A stretch of DNA of 64,000 nt from DATAAZ01 sp036259875 (GTDB taxonomy: Bacteria > Actinomycetota > Thermoleophilia > Gaiellales > Gaiellaceae): positions 1-64,000 of the forward strand of contig DATAAZ010000041.1 in the NCBI GenBank assembly GCA_036259875.1, given 5' to 3'. Below are positions 22,942 to 30,903 of this stretch, in pieces. Made by a program: the position numbers and the translations under genes. Below the pieces are notes generated by a model. It worked only from the letters and a program-made list of their open reading frames with translations, made no database searches and was not told the origin of the DNA. How positions within the stretch are numbered: position 1 is the stretch's first letter; every line of letters begins with the position of its first letter.

Positions 22942-23901
22942 GTGACCCCCGCAGACGTCCTCCGCGCCTCCGCGGCGATCGGTAACCGTCTTCACCGGAC
23001 GCCGCTCTTCACGTCGAAGACGCTCGGCCACGCGGCCCGCGCGCGGGTGTACCTGAAGGCCGAGCTCTTCCAGAAGACAGGTTCGTTCAAGCCACGCGGG
23101 CTGCTCGCCAAGCTCACGTCGCTCTCTCCCGAGGAGCGCAGGCGCGGCGTCATCACCGTGTCGGCGGGAAACGCGGCCGCCGCGCTCGCGTACGGCGCCG
23201 CGCTGGAGGCGATCGACTGCCTGGTGGTGATGTGGCGCGGCGCGAGCGAGGCGAAGATCGCGGCGGTTCGCGCCTTCGGGGCGGCGGTCGACCTGGAAGC
23301 GGCCGGGCCCGAGGAAGCGTTCGACCGCGTCGCAGACGTGACCGCCCGCACGGGCCGGACGTTCATTCACCCATTCGACGACGACGTGGTGATCGCCGGC
23401 CACGGCTCGCTCGGGCTCGAGATCGTCGAGGACCGGCCCGATGTCGAGACCGTCGTCGTCCCGGTCGGCGGCGGCGGCCTGATCTCGGGGATCGCAGTCG
23501 CCGTCAAGGCGACGCGACCGCACGCGCGCGTCGTGGGCGTCGAGCCGGACGGATCCGCCGCGCTCGGAAAGGCGCTCGCCGCCGGGCAACCCGTCCGGAT
23601 CGTGCCGCGCTCGATCGCCGACGGCCTCAACGCTCCGTTCGCGGGCGAGCGCTGCTTCGCCGTTTGCCGCGACCTCGTGGACGACGCAATCACAGTCTCG
23701 GAGGATGAGATCGCGGCGGGTTTCCGCTTTCTCTACACCCGTGCGAAGTTGGCGGCGGAGCCGGCCGGAGCCGCGGCAGTCGCTGCGGTGCTCGCGGGAA
23801 AGATCCCGGAAATGAACGCGAGCACCGTGGCCGTCGTCGTCTCGGGAGGCAACGTAGCGGCCCGCACGGCCTCTGCTATCCTCGCTTCCGATGAAGCCTG
23901 A
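22942..23901 (+). CDS. Threonine/serine dehydratase-like PLP enzyme
   Basis: Fold-type II PLP enzyme that would deaminate threonine or serine to a 2-oxoacid. Of 319 residues, Lys50 in GSFKPRG binds PLP, VSAGNAAAALAYGAALE holds the substrate loop, and VVPVGGGGLISGIA binds the phosphate. There is no C-terminal ACT regulatory domain, so it is a catabolic type. I start at GTG 22942 (MTPADVLRASAAIGNRLHRTP) because it matches the family; a TTG at 22885 would add 19 unconserved residues. The 3' end overlaps rpmE by 11 bases. Related activities such as serine racemase cannot be excluded. Confidence 0.87.
   Translation: MTPADVLRASAAIGNRLHRTPLFTSKTLGHAARARVYLKAELFQKTGSFKPRGLLAKLTSLSPEERRRGVITVSAGNAAAALAYGAALEAIDCLVVMWRGASEAKIAAVRAFGAAVDLEAAGPEEAFDRVADVTARTGRTFIHPFDDDVVIAGHGSLGLEIVEDRPDVETVVVPVGGGGLISGIAVAVKATRPHARVVGVEPDGSAALGKALAAGQPVRIVPRSIADGLNAPFAGERCFAVCRDLVDDAITVSEDEIAAGFRFLYTRAKLAAEPAGAAAVAAVLAGKIPEMNASTVAVVVSGGNVAARTASAILASDEA
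23877..23882 (+). promoter_or_regulatory. -10 box before rpmE, inside the upstream gene
   Basis: TATCCT ends 8 bases before the rpmE ATG at 23891 and lies within the last codons of the dehydratase gene. The same hexamer precedes prfA and the acyl-CoA dehydrogenase gene. It would allow rpmE to be made independently as a leaderless message. Confidence 0.45.
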
Positions 23902-24106
23902 CATCCATCCCGAGTACGTCCTTGCCACGGTCACGTGCTCGTGCGGCAACACGTTCCAGACGCGCTCCACGAAGCCCGAGCTGCACGTCGAGATCTGCTC
24001 GGAATGCCACCCGTTCTACACGGGGAAGCAGAAGCTCCTCGACACCGGCGGCCGCGTCGAGCGCTTCCAGCGCCGGCTCGAGCGAGCAGGCGCCGCGCGC
24101 CGCTAG
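23891..24106 (+). CDS. rpmE: 50S ribosomal protein L31 (zinc-binding type)
   Basis: Ribosomal protein L31, 71 residues, with the opening MKPDIHPEYVLATVTCSCGN. Cys16, Cys18, Cys36 and Cys39 form the zinc site, so this is the zinc-replete C+ form. The Thr-rich middle and PFYTGKQKLLDTGGRVERFQRR are typical. It leads the conserved run DUF1385, prfA, prmC, sua5. Eleven bases overlap the preceding dehydratase gene. Confidence 0.97.
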   Translation: MKPDIHPEYVLATVTCSCGNTFQTRSTKPELHVEICSECHPFYTGKQKLLDTGGRVERFQRRLERAGAARR

Positions 24107-24151
24107 CGCCTCCGCCGCGCGGAGGGCGCTAAGGATGGTCGCACTACACCC

Positions 24152-24157
24152 GATAAT
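24152..24157 (+). promoter_or_regulatory. -10-like box before the DUF1385 gene
   Basis: GATAAT ends 9 bases before ATG 24167. GGAG at 24158-24161 lies at proper distance to act as Shine-Dalgarno for that ATG if transcription starts upstream. No -35 can be assigned. Confidence 0.35.
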
Positions 24158-24166
24158 GGAGTGACC

Positions 24167-25117
24167 ATGTCGCGGCGGCTCCTCGATCTGCTTCCAACGG
24201 CATCGGCCGCTCCGATCGGCGGGCAGGCCGTGCTCGAGGGCGTGATGATGCGGGGCCCGTCCGCATGGTCGGTCGCCGTCCGCACGCCGACGGGCACGAT
24301 CGAGGAGATCAACCGGCCTATCGCGTCGGTTCTCCTCCGTCACCGCTGGCTGCGCCTTCCCGTCATCCGCGGTGTCGTCGCGCTCGGCGAGTCGCTAGCC
24401 ATCGGCTTCCGGGCCCTCGCTATCTCGGCGAACTACGCGGCGCGGCAGGAAGGCGAGGACGGCGAGGTACAGACGGAGCTGACGCGCGGGCAGCTCCTCT
24501 TCGCGTTCGGCATCGCGATCGGATTCGCGCTCCTCCTCTTCAAGGTCTCACCGGCGCTCATCACGAACTGGCTTCCCGTCGAGGGAACGGCCGCGTTCGT
24601 CGTCGTCGAGGGGCTCGTCCGCGTCGCGATCTTCATCGCCTACCTGCTCTTGATCTCGCTCCTTCCAGACCTGAAGCGGGTGTTCCAGTACCACGCCGCC
24701 GAGCACAAGGCGATCAACACGCTCGAAGCGGGCGACGAGCTCGTGCCCGAGCGCGTGCAGCGGTACAGCCTCCTCCATGTGCGGTGCGGCACCGCGTTCC
24801 TTCTTTACGTGATGGTGATCGCGATTTTCGTCTTCGCGTTCTTCGGCCGGCCCGCGTGGTACTGGCTGATCGCCTCGCGCATCCTCGCGTTGCCGCTGAT
24901 CGCCGGCATCGCGTACGAGGTCATCCGCTTCGCCGGCCGCCATCCAACCAATCCCGCGCTCCGCGTGCTGCTCGCGCCCGGCCTCTGGCTCCAGCGCCTG
25001 ACGACGCGCGAGCCGACGCTCGATCAGATCGAGGTCTCGATCCGGGCCCTCCGCGAGGTATTGCGCCTCGAGGGCCGTATCACCCCGGAGGAGCGTAAGG
25101 TCGAGGTCATGGCCTAA
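24167..25117 (+). CDS. DUF1385 multi-pass membrane protein
   Basis: Conserved membrane protein of unknown function, 316 residues, found beside prfA/prmC in many Gram-positive bacteria. It shows the family block PIGGQAVLEGVMMRGPSAW at the start, RLPVIRGVVALGESLAIGFRAL, and YHAAEHKAINTLEAGDELVPERVQ in a cytoplasmic loop. About four membrane helices lie between residues 105 and 255. I prefer ATG 24167, served by GGAG at 24158; a GTG at 24161 is in frame and would add two residues. Biochemical role is not known. Confidence 0.92.
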   Translation: MSRRLLDLLPTASAAPIGGQAVLEGVMMRGPSAWSVAVRTPTGTIEEINRPIASVLLRHRWLRLPVIRGVVALGESLAIGFRALAISANYAARQEGEDGEVQTELTRGQLLFAFGIAIGFALLLFKVSPALITNWLPVEGTAAFVVVEGLVRVAIFIAYLLLISLLPDLKRVFQYHAAEHKAINTLEAGDELVPERVQRYSLLHVRCGTAFLLYVMVIAIFVFAFFGRPAWYWLIASRILALPLIAGIAYEVIRFAGRHPTNPALRVLLAPGLWLQRLTTREPTLDQIEVSIRALREVLRLEGRITPEERKVEVMA

Positions 25118-25139
25118 CGAGCGCGCGCCGCCGAGCAGG

Positions 25140-25913
25140 GTGGGCTACGCTTCGCGCGACGAGGGGGGAATCGTCACGCGGGTCACCTGGACAGCGAGGA
25201 GGGTCGCTGGTCGTGCGATTGACGCGGCCGCGACGGGTCCGTCCGCGATCGCGGCGGCGGTTCGCCGTTCGCGGACGCGGCGCCGGCTGATCGCGCTCGG
25301 CGTCGTGGTCGGCGCGGCGGCCGGCCTCGTCGGGCTCGAGGCGATTGAGAACCCTTCGCCCGCCGGGTCGCCCGCGGAGCCGAAGGCGTCGTCGGTCGCC
25401 GCCGCGCGTGCGCCGGACCGTAGCGTGGCCCGGGACGCGGCAGTGCGAGCGTCGGGCACGAAACGCGCGCCGCCGCGTCGGGTTCCCGCCGGGGGGGACG
25501 AGGCGACGCCGACCGCCCGACGGAGCGCCGTGACTTCGGACGCGCAGGCGCCGGCGGGCCCCCCGCCTGCTTCGGAGGATGAAACGGCGAGCGCTCCGGC
25601 GCCCGCGGCCGCCACGCCGGTCGCGGCGGAGGACTCGGAGACGGGCGGCACGTCTGCTTCGCCGCCTCCGCAACCGCAGCCGACCGAGACCGCACCCGCG
25701 CCCGCGCTTCCGGCCGAGACGGGCGAGGAGACGGCCCCGCCGAAGCCCGCGGCAGCCGCCGCTCCGCCGCCGCGAGGAGGCGGCGCGAACTCGGGCCACG
25801 GTGGTGGCGGCGGCTCGAACTCCGGTCACGGCGGCGGCGGGGAGGACGACGAGGACGACGACGAGGACGACGACGACGATGACGACGACGAGGACGACGA
25901 CGACGAGCCGTAG
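25140..25913 (+). CDS. Membrane-anchored Pro/Ala-rich protein with acidic tail
   Basis: Unrecognised 257-residue protein. A basic N-terminus (RRSRTRRRLIALGVVVG) leads into one membrane helix at about 48-66. Then follow some 150 residues rich in Ala, Pro and Thr, two Gly/His blocks (NSGHGGGG) and a final run made almost entirely of Asp and Glu. The tail could bind metal or basic partners outside the cell. The reading frame stays open and avoids stops on a GC-biased background, so coding status is likely but not certain. It interrupts the usual DUF1385-prfA neighbourhood. Start at GTG 25140 is tentative. Confidence 0.5.
   Translation: MGYASRDEGGIVTRVTWTARRVAGRAIDAAATGPSAIAAAVRRSRTRRRLIALGVVVGAAAGLVGLEAIENPSPAGSPAEPKASSVAAARAPDRSVARDAAVRASGTKRAPPRRVPAGGDEATPTARRSAVTSDAQAPAGPPPASEDETASAPAPAAATPVAAEDSETGGTSASPPPQPQPTETAPAPALPAETGEETAPPKPAAAAAPPPRGGGANSGHGGGGGSNSGHGGGGEDDEDDDEDDDDDDDDEDDDDEP
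25848..25910 (+). repeat. GAC/GAG trinucleotide run
   Basis: Low-complexity run of GACGAC and GACGAG units encoding the Asp/Glu tail of the preceding gene. It is prone to slippage, so the tail length may vary. Confidence 0.8.
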
Positions 25914-26040
25914 TCCTCGGCCGGCGCGTCGGCGCTTCTAGTCGGCCCCGCGCCGACGCGGCCGCAAGGTCGGTTTCGCTTGTGTCGAGCGAGGCCGCCA
26001 CGTCATCGAACGCGTGCACGAGGAGCGCGGAGGCCAGGGC

Positions 26041-26046
26041 TATCCT
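26041..26046 (+). promoter_or_regulatory. -10 box of a probable leaderless promoter (prfA)
   Basis: TATCCT ends 6 bases before ATG 26053. It matches the boxes at 4355 and 23877 in sequence and nearly in spacing. The 25914-26040 gap otherwise shows nothing recognisable. Confidence 0.5.
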
Positions 26047-26052
26047 GACTCC

Positions 26053-27105
26053 ATGGCCGCGGTCGAAGATCTGGTCGCCGAGCTCGAGCGCACCTACGCG
26101 GATGCGCAGGAGCGCATGAGCGACCCGTCTGTCTTCTCCGACCATCGCACTGCCGCCGAGGCCGGCCGGCGGCTGAAGGAGCTCGAGGGGCCCTACAGGC
26201 TCGCGCAGGAGTGGCGCCAGGCCCGTTCCGACCTGAACGACGCCCGCGCCGACGGAGATCTCCGCGAGCTCGTCCCCGAGTACGAAGAGCGCGTCCGCGA
26301 GCTCGAGGACGAGCTAAAGGTCGTGCTGGTCGAGCGCGACCCGAACGACTCGAAGGACGTGATCGTCGAGATTCGTCAGGGCGTCGGAGGTGACGAGGCG
26401 GCGATCTGGGCGGGCGACCTCTTCCGGATGCTGACGCGCTACGCCGAGCGGCGGAGCTACCGCTACGAGCTCCTCGGCGCAAGCCCGAGCGAGGCGGGCG
26501 GGTTCAAGGACGCGACCTTCGCGATCAAAGGCGATGGGGCGTACTCGGTCTTCAAGTGGGAGGCCGGCACCCACCGCGTCCAGCGCGTCCCGGAGACGGA
26601 GTCGCAGGGGCGGATCCACACGTCGACGGCGACGGTGGCGGTCATGCCCGAGGCCGAGGAGGTGGAGGTCGAGATCGACGCCAACGACCTCAAGGTCGAC
26701 GTGTACCGCTCGACGGGACCCGGCGGGCAGAGCGTCAACACGACCGACTCGGCCGTACGGATCACGCATCTCCCGACGGGGCTCGTCGTTGCCATGCAGG
26801 ACGAGAAGTCGCAGCTCCAGAACAGGCAGAAGGCGCTTCGCGTCCTCCGGGCCCGCCTTCTCGAGCTGGAACGCCGCCGCCAGGAAGAGGAGCTCTCCGC
26901 GCAGCGTCGCTCCCAGATCGGTGGCGGCGAGCGGTCGGAGAAGATTCGAACCTACAACTTCCCTGAGAACCGGGTCACCGACCACCGCATCAAGCTCACG
27001 CTCCACCGGCTCGACCGCGTGCTCGACGGCGAGCTCGACGAGCTGACCGAGGCGCTCACCGCCGACCAGCGCCGGCGTGCGCTCGAAGCGGCCGCAGTCG
27101 GATGA
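26053..27105 (+). CDS. prfA: Peptide chain release factor 1
   Basis: Terminates translation at UAA and UAG. The 350 residues contain the codon-recognition tripeptide of RF1 in RVPETESQGRIHTS, and the GGQ loop (residues 224-226 in STGPGGQSVNTTDSAV) that enters the peptidyl transferase centre, followed by MQDEKSQLQNRQKAL. Length is normal. ATG 26053 has a TATCCT box 6 bases upstream. prmC, whose product methylates the GGQ glutamine, overlaps its end, a conserved pairing. Confidence 0.97.
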   Translation: MAAVEDLVAELERTYADAQERMSDPSVFSDHRTAAEAGRRLKELEGPYRLAQEWRQARSDLNDARADGDLRELVPEYEERVRELEDELKVVLVERDPNDSKDVIVEIRQGVGGDEAAIWAGDLFRMLTRYAERRSYRYELLGASPSEAGGFKDATFAIKGDGAYSVFKWEAGTHRVQRVPETESQGRIHTSTATVAVMPEAEEVEVEIDANDLKVDVYRSTGPGGQSVNTTDSAVRITHLPTGLVVAMQDEKSQLQNRQKALRVLRARLLELERRRQEEELSAQRRSQIGGGERSEKIRTYNFPENRVTDHRIKLTLHRLDRVLDGELDELTEALTADQRRRALEAAAVG

Positions 27106-27926
27106 AGCCGCTCGACGCGGTCCGCGCGGCCGCCGCCCAGCTCGCCGCAGCGGGCGTCCCCGGGCCGCGCGCCGACGCGGAACTGCTCGTCGGCCACGTT
27201 GTCGGGCGGACGCGGTCGGAGATCGCCGTGGCGACTCCGCTGGACGCGGCCCAGCGTGCGGAGCTCGAGCGGCTCGTCGAGAGGCGGACGGCACGCGTGC
27301 CGCTCCAGCACGTCCTGGGCGAGTGGGGATTCCGGCGGCTCACGCTCGCTACTGACGGCCGCGCGCTTGTCCCGCGGCCGGAGACGGAGGTCGTGGTGGA
27401 GCGGGCGCTCGCGCGGATCCACGGCGTTTCGGCGCCGCGCGTGCTCGATGTCGGGACGGGCTCGGGGGCGATCGCGCTCGCACTCCTCGACGAGCACGAA
27501 GGAGCGCGCGTCACCGCCGTCGACGTGTCGGCGGGTGCCGTCGCGCTCGCGCGAGAGAACGCGGAGCGAACGGGGCTCGCCGACCGCCTCGATCTCGTCG
27601 TCGGGGACCTGCTCGCTGGCGCCGCAGGGCCGTTCGACCTAGTCGTCTCGAACCCGCCGTACGTGGACGAGGAGGCGCTTGCCAGCCTCGAGCCCGAGGT
27701 GCGCGACCACGACCCGACGCAGGCGCTCGTCGCGCCTGGCTTCACCGAGCGGATCGCGGCCGCCGCGCGCGACGTGCTCGGCGCGGGCGGCTGGCTGGTC
27801 CTCGAGTGCGGCGAGGGCGAAGGCTGTCGGGTCGGCCACCGCCTCGCGGGGCTCGGCTACGAGGACGTCACGATAACGCCCGACCTGGCGGGGATCGACC
27901 GCGTCGTCGAAGGACGGCGCTCGTGA
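27102..27926 (+). CDS. prmC: Release factor glutamine methyltransferase
   Basis: SAM-dependent enzyme that methylates the Gln of the release factor GGQ loop. The 274 residues include an N-terminal helical domain (PRADAELLVGHVVGRTR), VPLQHVLGEWGFRRL, the SAM motif VLDVGTGSGAIALALL and the substrate-Gln motif NPPY (184-187 in SNPPYVDEE). ATG 27102 overlaps the prfA stop by four bases, giving tight coupling with its target. Confidence 0.96.
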   Translation: MKPLDAVRAAAAQLAAAGVPGPRADAELLVGHVVGRTRSEIAVATPLDAAQRAELERLVERRTARVPLQHVLGEWGFRRLTLATDGRALVPRPETEVVVERALARIHGVSAPRVLDVGTGSGAIALALLDEHEGARVTAVDVSAGAVALARENAERTGLADRLDLVVGDLLAGAAGPFDLVVSNPPYVDEEALASLEPEVRDHDPTQALVAPGFTERIAAAARDVLGAGGWLVLECGEGEGCRVGHRLAGLGYEDVTITPDLAGIDRVVEGRRS

Positions 27927-28522
27927 TCGACGCCGCCGTGGCCGCGCTCCGCGCCGGCGAGCCCGTGCTCGTGCCCACGGACACGGTGTACGGCCTCTGC
28001 GCCGACGCCTATCGCGAGGCACCCGTTCGCCGGCTTGCACGGCTCAAGGGACGGCCGGAAGGTATGCCGATCGCGCTCCTCGCCGCCGACTTCGACTCGA
28101 TCCTCGACGCCGTACCCGAGCTGCGTGGTCGCACGGCCGTCGTCGCGCGGGCGCTGCTCCCGGGCCCTTACACGCTCGTGTTGCCGAACCCGGGTCGGCG
28201 GTTTCGCTGGCTCACCGGAAGCCGCCCCGACACGATCGGTGTCCGTGTCCCGGAGCTGCCGGAGGACGCGAGAGCCGTCGTGGAGCGGGTGGGCGCCGTC
28301 GCGGCGACGAGCGCGAACGTCCACGCGGGCCCCGACCCGTGCCGCGTCGACGAAGTCCCAGCGGAAATTCGCTCCGCCGTCGGCGCTGTGCTCGACGCGG
28401 GAGAGCTGCCCGGGACGCCGTCGACCGTCGTCGACTTGACCGGCCGGGAGCCCGCGATCCTCCGCGAGGGCGCCGTCCCGGCCAGGGTGGCGATCAGAGC
28501 GATCGCCGCGGCGCTTCCGTAG
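27923..28522 (+). CDS. L-threonylcarbamoyladenylate synthase (Sua5/YrdC family)
   Basis: Makes threonylcarbamoyl-AMP for the t6A modification of ANN-decoding tRNAs. The 199 residues show the YrdC-fold elements PVLVPTDTVYGLCADAY, RLARLKGRPEGMPIALL, ALLPGPYTLVLPNP, TIGVRVPE and AATSANVHAGPDP. There is no C-terminal Sua5 extension, so it is the short YrdC/YwlC form. The GTG at 27923 overlaps the prmC stop. Its last 29 bases overlap the end of a convergent membrane protein gene. Confidence 0.94.
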   Translation: MIDAAVAALRAGEPVLVPTDTVYGLCADAYREAPVRRLARLKGRPEGMPIALLAADFDSILDAVPELRGRTAVVARALLPGPYTLVLPNPGRRFRWLTGSRPDTIGVRVPELPEDARAVVERVGAVAATSANVHAGPDPCRVDEVPAEIRSAVGAVLDAGELPGTPSTVVDLTGREPAILREGAVPARVAIRAIAAALP

Positions 28523-28790
28523 CGAGCGCCGGGCGAAGCGCGGCCGTCACTGCTGAGTAAGCGACGATCGTGAGGATGATCGTCGCGGCCCAGCGAAGGA
28601 GCGGCGTCCCGGCGAGCGGCAGCGAGAGCGCGAGACCGACGCCGACGGCGGGGAAGAGCGTAAGCGCGGCGAGCGCGGCGCCGAGCCGGCCGAGCCTCCA
28701 GTCGCGGCGAAACTCGGCGTACTCCCGCGCGAGCGGGAGGACTACGGCGAAGGCGACGATCCCGAGCGGAGCGGCGTTCAAAGCGGTCAT
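28494..28790 (-). CDS. Small three-helix membrane protein
   Basis: Unrecognised 98-residue protein with about three hydrophobic segments (roughly 6-22, 36-58 and 64-84) and short charged loops (REYAEFRRDWRLGRLG). It is transcribed leftward, divergent from glyA and overlapping the end of the Sua5-type gene. AGAGG lies a few bases before the ATG at 28790. Coding status is supported by its membrane-protein pattern. Function unknown. Confidence 0.6.
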   Translation of the reverse strand: MTALNAAPLGIVAFAVVLPLAREYAEFRRDWRLGRLGAALAALTLFPAVGVGLALSLPLAGTPLLRWAATIILTIVAYSAVTAALRPALATEAPRRSL

Positions 28791-28900
28791 GGCACCTCTG
28801 TTCCCAAAACGGCGAATCCCTCTACCGGGTTACGCGGAAAATCCCCCGAACGGGGTACGTCAAAGCGGCGGCCGAACGAGGATGCCGTCCCGTCCTCCGC

Positions 28901-28906
28901 TAACCT
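28901..28906 (+). promoter_or_regulatory. -10 box deciding the glyA start
   Basis: TAACCT ends 8 bases before the GTG at 28915. It makes that GTG the likely leaderless start and leaves the ATG at 28882 upstream of the transcript. Between 28791 and 28880, two related pieces (AATCCC...CCGGGTTACG and AATCCCC...CGGGGTACG) form an imperfect direct repeat of unknown meaning. Confidence 0.45.
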
Positions 28907-28914
28907 CCCGCGCG

Positions 28915-30210
28915 GTGGCCGTCGCGGAAGAGACGTTCCAGCATCTCCGGGACGCCCGGCTCGCGGACGTCGACGGCGACATCGCCTCGCTCCTCGGGCG
29001 CGAGCTCGATCGCCAGCGAGGCCAGATCGAGCTGATCGCCTCCGAGAACTTCACCTGGCCCGCGATCTTCGAGGCACAGGCAAGCGTGCCGACGAACAAG
29101 TACGCCGAGGGGTATCCCGGGCGACGCTACTACGGCGGCTGCGAGGTAGTCGACGAGATCGAGCAGCTTGCGATCGACCGGGCGAAGGCGCTCTTCGGCG
29201 CCGAGCACGCGAACGTCCAACCGCACGCCGGCGCGCAGACGAACATGGCCGTCTACTTCGCCTGTCTCGAGCCCGGCGACACGTTGCTCGCGATGCGACT
29301 CGACCATGGCGGGCATCTGACGCACGGACTGAAGGTCAACTTCTCGGGCCGCCTCTACGACGTCGCGAGCTACGGCGTCGACCGGGAGACGAACCTGATC
29401 GACTTCGACGAGGCCCGGCGCGTCGCGCGCGAGCGCCGACCGAAGCTCATCGTCTGCGGCGGGTCCGCCTACCCGCGGCGGATCGAGGCAGACCGCTTCC
29501 GCGAGATTGCCGACGAGGTCGGCGCCCTCCTTCTCTGCGACATGGCGCACTTCGCGGGGCTCGTCGCCGCCGGCCTGCATCCGAACCCGACGCCGCACTG
29601 CGACTTCGTGACGTCGACGACGCACAAGACGCTGGCGGGGCCGCGGTCGGGCTTCGTCCTCTGCAAGGAAGGGCACGCGGCGAAGCTCGACAAGGCCGTC
29701 TTCCCCGGGATGCAGGGCGGGCCGCTCCTCCACACGATCGCCGCGAAGGCGACATGCTTCAAGATCGCCGCGTCCGAGGGGTTCCGTGCCTACCAAGCTC
29801 AGGTCCGCGCAAACGCCGACGCGCTCGCCGACTCGCTCGCCGAGGCTGGGCTCGAGCTCCTCGCGGGCGGGACCGATACGCACCTGGTCCAGGTCGACCT
29901 GCGCCGGAGCGATTGGACGGGGAAGGATGCGGAGGAGCGCCTCCACGACGTCGCGATCACCGCGAACCGAAACACCGTCCCCTTCGACGAGCGCCCGCCG
30001 ACGGTCGCGTCCGGCCTTCGCCTCGGGACGCCCGCCGTAACGATGCGCGGCTTCGAGGAGGAGGACCTCCGCGAGGTCGGGTCGATCATCGCCGAGGCGC
30101 TCGCGGACGGGGCCGATCTTGCGGCCCTCAGGAGGCGAAGCGAGGCGCTCCTCGACAGGCACCAGCTCTACGCGGGCTTTCGCGGTTACTCGACCTACCT
30201 CCACGGGTGA
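28915..30210 (+). CDS. glyA: Serine hydroxymethyltransferase
   Basis: PLP enzyme converting serine and tetrahydrofolate to glycine and methylene-THF, a main source of one-carbon units, which metH here also uses. The 431 residues contain RQRGQIELIASENFTWPAI, NKYAEGYPGRRYYGGCEVVD, HGGHLTHGLKVNFSG, the PLP Lys238 in TSTTHKTLAGPRSG and GFRGYSTYLHG at the end. I choose GTG 28915 because of the TAACCT box 8 bases upstream; ATG 28882 would add 11 residues and has no suitable ribosome site. upp overlaps its stop. Confidence 0.95.
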   Translation: MAVAEETFQHLRDARLADVDGDIASLLGRELDRQRGQIELIASENFTWPAIFEAQASVPTNKYAEGYPGRRYYGGCEVVDEIEQLAIDRAKALFGAEHANVQPHAGAQTNMAVYFACLEPGDTLLAMRLDHGGHLTHGLKVNFSGRLYDVASYGVDRETNLIDFDEARRVARERRPKLIVCGGSAYPRRIEADRFREIADEVGALLLCDMAHFAGLVAAGLHPNPTPHCDFVTSTTHKTLAGPRSGFVLCKEGHAAKLDKAVFPGMQGGPLLHTIAAKATCFKIAASEGFRAYQAQVRANADALADSLAEAGLELLAGGTDTHLVQVDLRRSDWTGKDAEERLHDVAITANRNTVPFDERPPTVASGLRLGTPAVTMRGFEEEDLREVGSIIAEALADGADLAALRRRSEALLDRHQLYAGFRGYSTYLHG

Positions 30211-30854
30211 GCACTCCCGCCGTCACCGGCCAGGTCGTCGAGGTCACCCACCCGCTCGTCCAGCACAAGCTCGGCCTCCTCCGCGACGCCGATACGCCGA
30301 CGCAGAGCTTCCGCCAGCTCGTCAACGAGCTGACCCTCCTTCTCACCTACGAGGCGACGAAGGAGCTCGCGACCGAGGAGGCGGACATCGACACGCCGCT
30401 CGAGCGGACGACCGTGCAGCGGATCTCGGGGAAGAAGGTGGCCGTCTGCCCGATCCTGCGCGCGGGCATCGGGATGATCGACGGCGTGCTCTCGCTCATC
30501 CCCGGCGCGCGCGTCGGGTTCATCGGGCTCTACCGCGACGAGGAGCGCCTTCAGCCCGTCGAGTACTACGTGAAGCTCCCGAACGACATCGACCAGCGGG
30601 ACGTGATCCTCCTCGACCCGATGCTCGCGACCGGCCGCTCGACCGGCTATGCGGCGCGCCTCGTCAAGCGTGCGGGCGCCGAGAGCGTTCGCCTGATCGC
30701 TCTCGTCGCGGCGCCCGAGGGCGTCGAGCACATGCAGGCCGAGCACCCGGACGTCGCGATCGTGGTCGCAGCGATCGACCGCGAGCTGAACGACAAGGGC
30801 TACATCCTCCCGGGCCTCGGCGACGCGGGCGACCGCCTCTTCGGGACGAAATAA
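30207..30854 (+). CDS. upp: Uracil phosphoribosyltransferase
   Basis: Salvages uracil with PRPP to make UMP. The 215 residues show VTHPLVQHKLGLLRDADTP, CPILRAGIGMIDGVLSLIP, GLYRDEERLQPVEYYVKLP, the PRPP loop LLDPMLATGRSTGYA and the C-terminal uracil-binding GYILPGLGDAGDRLFGT. GTG 30207 overlaps the glyA TGA, so it is probably cotranscribed with glyA. The convergent sugar cluster begins 49 bases after its stop. Confidence 0.96.
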   Translation: MSTPAVTGQVVEVTHPLVQHKLGLLRDADTPTQSFRQLVNELTLLLTYEATKELATEEADIDTPLERTTVQRISGKKVAVCPILRAGIGMIDGVLSLIPGARVGFIGLYRDEERLQPVEYYVKLPNDIDQRDVILLDPMLATGRSTGYAARLVKRAGAESVRLIALVAAPEGVEHMQAEHPDVAIVVAAIDRELNDKGYILPGLGDAGDRLFGTK

Positions 30855-30903
30855 CGACCCGACTCACCGCTGGTCTGCGCCGGGCTTCGCCGGCCCGCGC
30901 GCC

